This document shows, in pieces, positions 1 through 6,320 of a stretch of DNA of 33,722 nt (within the stretch, counting starts at the first letter, position 1; each line of letters opens with the position of its first letter). Under the pieces are notes generated by a model that had not been told where the DNA came from, did no database searches, and saw only the letters and a list, made by a program, of their open reading frames with translations. Location: contig SOER01000038.1 of the NCBI GenBank assembly GCA_021646405.1, positions 1 to 33,722 of the forward strand. Reading direction: 5' to 3'. The DNA comes from Candidatus Loosdrechtia aerotolerans (lineage in GTDB: Bacteria; Planctomycetota; Brocadiia; Brocadiales; Brocadiaceae). The translations under genes and the position numbers were made by a program.

Positions 1-105
1 GGCCATAGTGGGAGGGAAACACCCGTTCCCATTCCGAACACGGCAGTTAAGACTCCCTATGCCAATGGTACTGGCCAAAAGCCGGGAGAGTAGGTCACCG
101 CCGGA
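1..105 (+). rRNA. rrf: 5S ribosomal RNA, 5' end cut by the window
   Basis: The first 105 bases carry the conserved 5S rRNA sequence, including the loop segment CCCATTCCGAACACGG, the following AGTTAAG, and a 3' strand ending CACCGCCGGA. The 3' strand would pair with a 5' strand that is only partly present: the window opens at GGCC, so about five or six bases are missing upstream. A terminator follows within 15 bases, so this is the end of an rRNA operon whose 16S and 23S genes would lie to the left. Confidence 0.95.
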
Positions 106-118
106 TTCTTTATCCACA

Positions 119-157
119 AAAAAGCCCTGGTTGCTTATCATGCTGCCAGGGCTTTTT
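119..157 (+). terminator. Intrinsic terminator of the rRNA operon
   Basis: A perfect 12-bp inverted repeat (119-130 with 146-157, core AGCCCTGG/CCAGGGCT) with a 15-base loop ends in a run of five T. It lies 14 bases after the 5S rRNA and is well placed to end rRNA transcription. The symmetric A-run on the left means it could also act on the minus strand. Confidence 0.85.
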
Positions 158-278
158 GTCTTTATTCAGAGGATACTCCTTATTATTTGAAAATATTTAA
201 GAATAGTTTTATTGCATAACTAACAAAAATTTAGCATACTTATTCATAAGGATTTTTTAAATATTAAGGAGATAATAT

Positions 279-755
279 ATGTTACGATTCGCAAAAATTT
301 TTCAAAAACCACACCTTTTAACCCGATTCACTGGATTAACCCCCGAGGAATTTACCAGCCTTGCAACAAGGTTAAAGCCCATCTGGGAACAGTCTGAAAA
401 AGAACGCTTGTCACAAAGAGAACGAAAACATGCCCTCGGACAGGGCAGAAAATATAAATTGACTGCCCTCGAGGATAAACTCTTACTTGTTCTTATCTCT
501 CATCGTTTTCAGCTTACCGATGAACTCATGGGCTATATTTTCGGTCTCCATGCAAGTAATGTTTGCCGTATGAGAATCAAGCTGGAGCCCATCATGGAAA
601 AAGTTATGGACTCTTCCTTGCAGCAGGCAATAAAGAGCGGAATCTCACTGAATAAGAAGAAAATATCCAAATGGGAAGATTTGCATGCAATTTGCCCGGA
701 CTTTGCAGAAATTATAGCTGATGGCCAGAAACAAAAACTTATGGAGAGTATATAG
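279..755 (+). pseudogene. Truncated IS5-type transposase (N-terminal helix-turn-helix part only)
   Basis: The 158-residue product matches the N-terminal half of DDE_Tnp_4-type transposases. It has the usual opening (FTGLTPEEF near residue 18), a basic segment with GQGRKYKL near 55-62, and a helix-turn-helix region around residues 63-110 (EDKLLLVLISHRF, then GLHASNVCR). In intact relatives the catalytic domain begins just after a conserved 'P-x-hydrophobic-x-D-x-T-E-Q' stretch. Here the matching stretch is CPDFAEIIADGQKQK, and the frame stops nine or so residues later. The whole DDE domain is missing, and the following 95 bases do not restore it. The product should not be an active transposase. 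No clear terminal inverted repeats were seen. Assignment to the broad IS5 group is from pattern recognition. Confidence 0.7.
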
Positions 756-849
756 GGGACCAGGGCAGTATGTGTATCTTCAAAGGTGGTCAAACCGGGT
801 GGGAGCTTATCTGAAAATGTCCTGGTAAGGATATATAAGGGCAAGGGGC

Positions 850-1533
850 GTGAAAAGTTTAGAAGGGAAAAGTATCTTAATAACCTCAGGACCAATGAGA
901 GGTTATATAGATGCTGTAAGGTATATTAGTAATAAATCTACCGGCAAGCTTGGTGCTGCTATTGCAGTTGAAGCCCTGGAGAGAGGCGCCTCTGTTACGT
1001 TTATTTACGGAACTGGAAGCGTTACTCCTCATGTTGTTCCGGCAGATGCAGAATGCCTCAGCCGGCTTACCCTTATTGAGATAGAGACGTTAGATGATCT
1101 GTTAACAACACTTCGTGAAAGACGAAAGGCCACATCTTTTGATGCTATTGTGCATGCTATGGCAGTATTGGATTATATCCCCGAAAGCCTTGGCATCGGT
1201 AAGATATCTTCCCGTAAAGATGGGCTGACAGTACCTTTTGTAAGGGCGCCTAAGATTATAAAAGTAATACGGACATTGTGGCCGCATGCCCTTCTCATAG
1301 GTTTTAAATTGGAAGTAGGTTTATCAAAGGATGAGCTTGTTAACAGGGCATATGCATCTTTAATAGATAACAGTGCAGATTTTGTCGTAGCCAATGATCA
1401 GGACCAAATTGCAGCAGATACACACCGGGCTTACCTGGTTAACACAGATAAGAAGATTGAATTTGAATGCGGTACAAAGCAAGGAATATCAAAAAATTTA
1501 GTAGATGTAATAGTATCAAGACTGGTGATATAA
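850..1533 (+). CDS. coaB: Stand-alone phosphopantothenate-cysteine ligase (CoaB-type domain)
   Basis: CoaB condenses 4'-phosphopantothenate with cysteine in coenzyme A synthesis. In most bacteria it is the C-terminal half of a Coa(BC) fusion of about 400 residues; this 227-residue protein contains only the ligase half. Visible family features are the nucleotide-binding opening LITSGPMRGYIDAVRYISNK with STGKLG (residues 10-35), the AMAVLDYIPES segment corresponding to the family's AAAVADY, LIGFKLEVG near residue 150, and ADFVVAND near 180. The start is GTG at 850, because the conserved N-terminal motif leaves no room for a later start; AAGGG at 837-841 is a plausible ribosome site. The first motif is divergent (PMRGYIDAV where family members have a GTREPIDPV-like sequence), so a related flavoprotein-like role cannot be excluded. 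No coaC-type decarboxylase gene is in the window. The 3' end overlaps the convergent neighbour by 18 bp. Confidence 0.75.
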   Translation: MKSLEGKSILITSGPMRGYIDAVRYISNKSTGKLGAAIAVEALERGASVTFIYGTGSVTPHVVPADAECLSRLTLIEIETLDDLLTTLRERRKATSFDAIVHAMAVLDYIPESLGIGKISSRKDGLTVPFVRAPKIIKVIRTLWPHALLIGFKLEVGLSKDELVNRAYASLIDNSADFVVANDQDQIAADTHRAYLVNTDKKIEFECGTKQGISKNLVDVIVSRLVI

Positions 1534-3018
1534 CGAGGTCTTAAAAATATAAAGTTCACAAATCCTCCGGAAATGGTAACCGTAAATTGCAAGCCTGATG
1601 GCAAGTGAGAACAGTTTAGGTTGGTGAAAAGAGGTCCATAATAAGAGTTTCCAATAATGAACCCGTTCTTTACCGATAATTCCCAGGTAGTAGATAGAAC
1701 GAAATAGTGCAAGAATGTGTTCAAGGTTTTGTGGGGTTTCTGCCTTGAAAGGTTTATATTCCCGGAGAAAGGTTTTAACCCGCTGATAGTACTGCTTCGG
1801 GGAATAAATTTGGCGCAGGATATTTTTGTATCCCTCGGTTAATGCGGTAATGTTCATTCGGGGGACGATATTTGTTACGCCATCGATACTGTTCCATGAT
1901 ATTTGACCCAAAATGCGGTCTTCCCGTTTCAGGCGCTCATGAAGTTTCGTACCTGGCGGGGCCTGAAGGAGGCCAATTGCAGCCATTACTATTCCGCTTT
2001 CTTGAATAAAATCAATCTGCCGCTGAAATATGGAATGTGTATCGTTATCAAATCCAACAATAAAACCACCCTCTACCTGGAGTCCTGCCCCATGTATCCG
2101 TTTTACATCTTCAATCAGGTTGCGGTTTTTATTATGCTTTTTGCTGCATTCTGTTAAACTCTGTTCATCTGGTGTTTCAATCCCAATAAAAACCGTATCG
2201 AATCCTGCCTCGGCCATCATGTGCATCAATTGTTTATCGTCTGCAAGATGGATAGACACTTGACAGTTAAATGTTGTTTGCCCTTTACCACGTTGCCATT
2301 CAATAAGTGCCGGCAGGAGTTCTGACTTAAAATGCTTTTTGTTTGCAATGAGATTATCATCAACAATAAACGCTGGTCCCCGCCAGCCCAGGGTGTACAG
2401 TGTATCCAGTTCTGCAATAATTTGTTCCGTTGTTTTTGTGCGCGGGTTATGACCATACAATGCCGTTACATTACAAAAATCACAATTATAAGGGCAGCCC
2501 CGGCAGAATTGGATATTTATGGAGGCATACTGGCTAAAATCTGCTAATTCCCACAAAGGAATTGGGGTCTTTCCAATATCGGCAAAATCGGTTGTCCGAT
2601 AAATACGCTTAGGACGCCCCGCTTCCAGGTCTGAGAGAAATACCGGTAAGGTTATCTCAGCCTCATTCAGTAAGAGATGATCAACATCCTCAAACTGTTC
2701 ATATTCTGTTGTAAAAAGCGGTCCTCCGGCAACGACTTTGACACCTGCTTTCTTGCAGATGGCAATAACACGGCGAACCGAATCTTTTTGTATTACCATG
2801 CTGCTGATAAATACATAATCAGCCCATACCAGTTCTTTTTCTGTAACTGTTGTTATATTAAGGTCAACAAACCGCTTTGGCCACTCGGCAGGTAGCATTG
2901 CAGCCACTGTCAGGAGACCGAGCGGTGGTGAGACGGCTTTTTTATTGATAAATTTAAGTGCATGCTTAAAACTCATAAAGGTGTCGGGAAATTCAGGATA
3001 GATCAGTAGGATATTCAT
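1516..3018 (-). CDS. B12-binding radical SAM protein, HpnP-like (DUF4070 family)
   Basis: The 500-residue protein has a cobalamin-binding N-terminal domain (about 1-150, with SPPLGLLTVAAMLP and the VVAGGPLFT segment), a radical SAM core with the cluster motif CRGCPYNCDFC near residues 173-183, and a C-terminal DUF4070-type region. The string of motifs (PPLGLLTVAA, WADYVFISSM, CNVTALYGHNPRTKT, FIVDDNLIANKK, FIGIETPD) closely follows HpnP, the hopanoid C-2 methylase. Anammox bacteria make hopanoids, so a lipid-methylation role is attractive. However, this family is large and includes members of unknown substrate, so HpnP itself is not claimed. A strong GGAGG site precedes the ATG by about four bases. 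It converges on coaB with an 18-bp tail overlap. Confidence 0.8.
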   Translation of the reverse strand: MNILLIYPEFPDTFMSFKHALKFINKKAVSPPLGLLTVAAMLPAEWPKRFVDLNITTVTEKELVWADYVFISSMVIQKDSVRRVIAICKKAGVKVVAGGPLFTTEYEQFEDVDHLLLNEAEITLPVFLSDLEAGRPKRIYRTTDFADIGKTPIPLWELADFSQYASINIQFCRGCPYNCDFCNVTALYGHNPRTKTTEQIIAELDTLYTLGWRGPAFIVDDNLIANKKHFKSELLPALIEWQRGKGQTTFNCQVSIHLADDKQLMHMMAEAGFDTVFIGIETPDEQSLTECSKKHNKNRNLIEDVKRIHGAGLQVEGGFIVGFDNDTHSIFQRQIDFIQESGIVMAAIGLLQAPPGTKLHERLKREDRILGQISWNSIDGVTNIVPRMNITALTEGYKNILRQIYSPKQYYQRVKTFLREYKPFKAETPQNLEHILALFRSIYYLGIIGKERVHYWKLLLWTSFHQPKLFSLAIRLAIYGYHFRRICELYIFKTSLYHQS

Positions 3019-3074
3019 CGTACCTCCGTTTCTCTATAATACAATAAATACGTTAAATAACATATTCTGTATCA

Positions 3075-3358
3075 GTAATTATTCAGGTTCCCGGTTCAGG
3101 GTTCAGGGTTGGCTTGTTCCCAAACCATGTGCTGAGTCTGCCGAAGCATCTGTTTGGGAACACCTTTAGCGAAACTCTGTTTCGTGTTTCGTCATCGAAA
3201 CAGAGTTTCGAGGCCCATTGTGTTCCCAAACAGAGTTTGAGAACAAGATGAAGAGGCAGGCTCAGCACATGGTTTGGGAACAAACCTGTGGCAGGCCAGC
3301 AGGCTATTAAGGCTCAGCTTGATGCATATACCCTGACCCCTGACCCCTGGGTAGTTAC
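3075..3358. mobile_element. MITE-like element, copy 1, with 8-bp target duplication
   Basis: A 284-bp non-coding element begins GTAATTATTCAGG and ends with the inverted counterpart ...GGGTAGTTAC. Tandem GGTTCAG/AGGGTTC-type heptamers lie inside the left end and CCCTGAC-type heptamers inside the right end. The interior is a series of palindromes built from TTCCCAAAC...GTTTGGGAA and CGAAACTCTGTTTCG. The sequence CTGTATCA occurs directly before the element (3067-3074) and directly after it (3359-3366), a perfect 8-bp target-site duplication. The same element, about 95% identical over some 165 bases of interior by eye, lies in the opposite orientation at 30885-31149. The 66-codon open frame on its minus strand (3083-3283) is repeat-derived and is not called as a gene. 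Confidence 0.8.
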
Positions 3359-3538
3359 CTGTATCACTTACTGCAGAATATAGCTAATACTGTAGTATTG
3401 AAGTCCATGTTATTTCTGTACTTCCGATAATAGCTTAAATATATCTGTTTTGCAATACTCTGAATTTTTTGGACCGGGATGGGTTCAGCGGAGTAAACCC
3501 ACAATACTATGAGTTATGGAGTAGTGGTATGTCAAGAT

Positions 3539-4231
3539 TCATCCGTCATGCAGATAACGATGGTGTGATTTTGGAAAAACCTTTATGAGGATAATACCTA
3601 AAACAAAACCTCCAACGTGTGCCCACCAGGCTACTCCTCCACCGCCTTCAATCGAGGTAATAGCTGTTGCACCGCTAAAAAACTGAATAAGGAACCAAAA
3701 GCCCAACACGATGATAGCCGGCAATTCGATTATTTGCCAGATAATAAATAAAGGTATAATAACTAATACCCTTGCCTTCGGAAAGGTAACCATATAAGCC
3801 CCTAAGATACCTGCAACGGCACCACTCGCCCCTACACAGGGAACTCCCGACTGGCTATTGAAATAAAAATGGACAACACCGGATCCTATTCCGCAGACAA
3901 GATAAAAGATAATAAACTTGAAACGCCCAAGCATATCCTCGATATTATCTCCGAAAATCCAGAAATACCACATATTCCCGATTAAATGAAGAAAACCTCC
4001 ATGGAGAAACATGTAACTCAGGAAGGGAAAGTAGGCACCGATAACAGTAGAGTCGGGTATTTCAGAATAATAGGTTATTTTGGCAGGGACAACACCAAAT
4101 TGAAAGAGGAAAGACTCTAGCTGATGGCCCAGTGAGAGTTCATAAAGAAAAATAATAACATTGAGACAGATAATACCAACAGTAATATAGGGAAAAACGC
4201 CCGAAGGATTTCTGTCGCGAATAGGTATCAT
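3539..4231 (-). CDS. Rhomboid family intramembrane serine protease
   Basis: Rhomboids cut transmembrane segments of client proteins inside the lipid bilayer. The 230-residue protein has about six or seven hydrophobic segments and the family's active-site signatures: the HLIGN motif (His82 to Asn86, with MWYFWIFGDNIED following), the nucleophile motif GASGA with Ser136, and the catalytic His205 in AWWAHVGGF. The start MIPIRDRNPS is the usual opening of this bacterial subgroup. An unusual run of four glycines (196-199) precedes the last membrane helix. It stands alone: the next gene upstream ends 66 bases away. No substrate can be inferred from context. The upstream sequence has no clear Shine-Dalgarno match. 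Confidence 0.92.
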   Translation of the reverse strand: MIPIRDRNPSGVFPYITVGIICLNVIIFLYELSLGHQLESFLFQFGVVPAKITYYSEIPDSTVIGAYFPFLSYMFLHGGFLHLIGNMWYFWIFGDNIEDMLGRFKFIIFYLVCGIGSGVVHFYFNSQSGVPCVGASGAVAGILGAYMVTFPKARVLVIIPLFIIWQIIELPAIIVLGFWFLIQFFSGATAITSIEGGGGVAWWAHVGGFVLGIILIKVFPKSHHRYLHDG

Positions 4232-4297
4232 TCGTTATTCGTTAAATAAAAAGATATAAATCAAACTTGAATACACATACACTATTCCTCTGTAACA

Positions 4298-4894
4298 TTA
4301 CCATCGAACACCTCGTGCCAATACCTTATAATAAGGGAAGTTTTTTCCGGGACATTCTGTATCTCTAAAATATTTATGCGTAATAATGTTTGCCGAAGAA
4401 ATATTGCATCGTTCCTGGAGATATTCTATTAATACAGAAAGGGAGTTCATTTGTGCAGGAGTTGGATGAGATTCATTGAAATTTCCAACCAGACAAACTC
4501 CAATTCCATAGTGATTATACTCCTTGACACCAGCATGCGCCCCATCTATCTGATTTACCCACCGGTTGCCGATTTCTATCTGCCCATCTGCAGAACCATT
4601 TCCGTTACCTATGACGAAATGGTATCCTAAGCCATTCTCCCAACCCTTATTCCGGTGAGATTTATCAAAACTGGCAGCACTCCCCGATGATGTGGCACTA
4701 TGGTGAATAACAATATATTTCCAATCTCGCACATAATAACGATCTAACTGGCTGCAAATATGAGGTTTTGCTTTTTTTAAAGGGGTTTGCTGCGGAGGTG
4801 TTACCGGTTTAAAAGTGGGAGAGGTAGAACAACCATACACATAAAACATTATAAAAAACAATAACCAAACAGAGCGTTTCCTCTGAAAGTACAT
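4298..4894 (-). CDS. PGRP/amidase_2-type N-acetylmuramoyl-L-alanine amidase, lipoprotein
   Basis: The predicted enzyme cleaves the amide bond between N-acetylmuramic acid and the stem peptide of peptidoglycan. The 198-residue protein opens with a basic and hydrophobic signal sequence ending in a lipobox-like VYGC, so Cys22 is a likely lipidation site. A proline-rich linker (26-42) leads to the catalytic domain (about 55-198). Zinc-ligand candidates are His64 or His65 in VIHHSAT, His173 in THKYFRDTECPG, and Cys181 in the same motif, the layout of T7-lysozyme-like PGRP amidases. GLGYHFVIGNG and the NHYGIGVCLVGNF segment are also typical. It is relevant that anammox planctomycetes do have peptidoglycan. 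A role in cell-wall turnover or peptide recycling is likely, but the specific one is unknown. Confidence 0.88.
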   Translation of the reverse strand: MYFQRKRSVWLLFFIMFYVYGCSTSPTFKPVTPPQQTPLKKAKPHICSQLDRYYVRDWKYIVIHHSATSSGSAASFDKSHRNKGWENGLGYHFVIGNGNGSADGQIEIGNRWVNQIDGAHAGVKEYNHYGIGVCLVGNFNESHPTPAQMNSLSVLIEYLQERCNISSANIITHKYFRDTECPGKNFPYYKVLARGVRW

Positions 4895-5011
4895 AGATCA
4901 TCTCCCGGGAAATTCTATCAAAAACTGCATGTACACAATGTATCATAAATACTTTGAGGAGTATACCATAAGTGTATTTTTTGTCAAATAACAAATTTAT
5001 TTTATTTATCA

Positions 5012-5180
5012 GTATTCATATGTTTCTCCGATCTGAAAGGGTTTTACAACGGTATCAGAGAATATGGATCCTGAGGATATCATTAGTTTACTCAATAGTT
5101 ATTTTACGGAAATGACAGAACTGATTTTTTACTATGGGGGAACGCTGGATAAGTTTATGGGAGATGGTATCCTTTTATGT
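5012..5180 (+). pseudogene. Remnant of a class III adenylate/guanylate cyclase catalytic domain
   Basis: Translating by eye gives VFICFSDLKGF from 5012, then, after a shift caused by one extra T in the T-run near 5041-5044, TTVSENMDPEDIISLLNSYF and TEMTELIFYYGGTLDKFMGDG up to about 5175. These are consecutive conserved parts of a class III cyclase domain: the first metal-binding Asp in the FSD-x-x-GF motif, and the second in DKFMGDG. The fragment is about 55 codons of a domain of about 180. It is frameshifted, has no N-terminal region, and is cut off where the tail of the convergent gene begins. It is a decayed fragment with no expected activity. Confidence 0.7.
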
Positions 5181-6308
5181 ATCATTGGTATTTTTTGGTA
5201 TACCTTCTAACTCCTCTAATCTTCCATCAACAATTTCTTCTTCCAACTTGACTACTTCCCGGAATGAAATACCTTCCCTCCAGAGAAAAAGAAGGCCCAT
5301 AACGGTAGAAGGTAAAATACTTATAAGCCATAAGACAATGGCATAGCTCTGAGCTGCTGCTGATTGTATTCCAAAAATGTTCAGTGATTTCAATATAGCA
5401 ATATGAAAAACCCCGATGTATCCGGGTGCCTGAGGTAAGGCAACCGCTAATGCCAGACAGGTGGCAATAAGGCAAGCTGCTACAAAGGGGAGATGTATGT
5501 TAAATGAGAAACTGAGGATGTATATTTCTCCTGCACTAATAATCCAGATAATAAGCGAAAGCGTAAATATCCACAGCGTTTGTACTTTCTTTTCCAGGAT
5601 CTTTAGACCGTAAACGAAGGAATCATAAAATCCCAGGATACTATCTTTGTATTTTTCCGGAAGAAAAAGGCATAACCGTGATAGTACCTTCTTAAAGGAA
5701 TCGGGGTTGATTATGACGAAAAATAGGGAAGCTATTGTTAGAACCCCTGCGAAAGCAAATACTACTATCCATTTTTTTAAAGAATGGACTATTGGTTCAC
5801 CGGTGGTATTTACTGTACTTGTTGAAATTTGAAAAGAGGTATCGAAGCTATTCGGAGAAGGATGTGGTAGCAGGGCAATAACAACGACTGTAAAGATAAT
5901 AAGTGCCAGCAGGTCAAAGATTCGTTCCACAATTACCGTGGCGACAGAAGTTGAAAATCTTATATTTTCTTTTTTATAGAGTAAAAAGGGCCTTAAAACT
6001 TCCCCTACACGGGCAGGAAGGATATTGTTCGCCATGAATCCAATACACGTAATAGACAGCAAGCTTACGGTTGGTATTGTTTTGATATGTGATATCAAAC
6101 CCTGCCATCGGATTGCCCTTGCAACAAAAAACAGAATATTTAATATGATTGTTGGTATGATAGGCCAGTAGTTTGCATCTTTTAAGGCGTTTTTCAACAG
6201 TGACCATTCAATACCCCGAATGAATAGCCATAGACAGACAATGCTGATAATAACGCCCAGAAAAAAAACGATTTTTTTCCTATTGAGTTTTATGTGGTTT
6301 GAATACAT
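5175..6308 (-). CDS. UPF0104 / lysylphosphatidylglycerol synthase-type flippase-like membrane protein
   Basis: This 377-residue protein has about eight hydrophobic segments and belongs to the LPG_synthase_TM family (also YbhN, AglD-like), membrane proteins linked to flipping or modification of lipids and glycolipids. The family signature is clear: FMANNILPARVGEVLRPFLL (near residues 90-109), the VERIFDLLALI segment (about 127-137) and PQAPGYIGVFHIA near 300. There is no cytoplasmic aminoacyl-transferase (MprF-type) domain, so lysyl-PG synthesis is not expected. It starts 12 bases after the stop of uvrA on the same strand, so the two are very probably co-transcribed. Its final codons overlap the cyclase remnant on the other strand, which suggests that the rearrangement that truncated the cyclase reached up to this gene's 3' end. 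Confidence 0.85.
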   Translation of the reverse strand: MYSNHIKLNRKKIVFFLGVIISIVCLWLFIRGIEWSLLKNALKDANYWPIIPTIILNILFFVARAIRWQGLISHIKTIPTVSLLSITCIGFMANNILPARVGEVLRPFLLYKKENIRFSTSVATVIVERIFDLLALIIFTVVVIALLPHPSPNSFDTSFQISTSTVNTTGEPIVHSLKKWIVVFAFAGVLTIASLFFVIINPDSFKKVLSRLCLFLPEKYKDSILGFYDSFVYGLKILEKKVQTLWIFTLSLIIWIISAGEIYILSFSFNIHLPFVAACLIATCLALAVALPQAPGYIGVFHIAILKSLNIFGIQSAAAQSYAIVLWLISILPSTVMGLLFLWREGISFREVVKLEEEIVDGRLEELEGIPKNTNDT

Positions 6309-6320
6309 GTTTCCGGATGA

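Noticed and set aside
3083-3283. A 66-codon minus-strand frame whose peptide recurs at 30958-31146
   Set aside because: Both frames lie wholly inside MITE-like elements and match because the DNA repeat is shared. There is no ribosome site, and the peptide follows the palindromes. It is best explained as repeat sequence.
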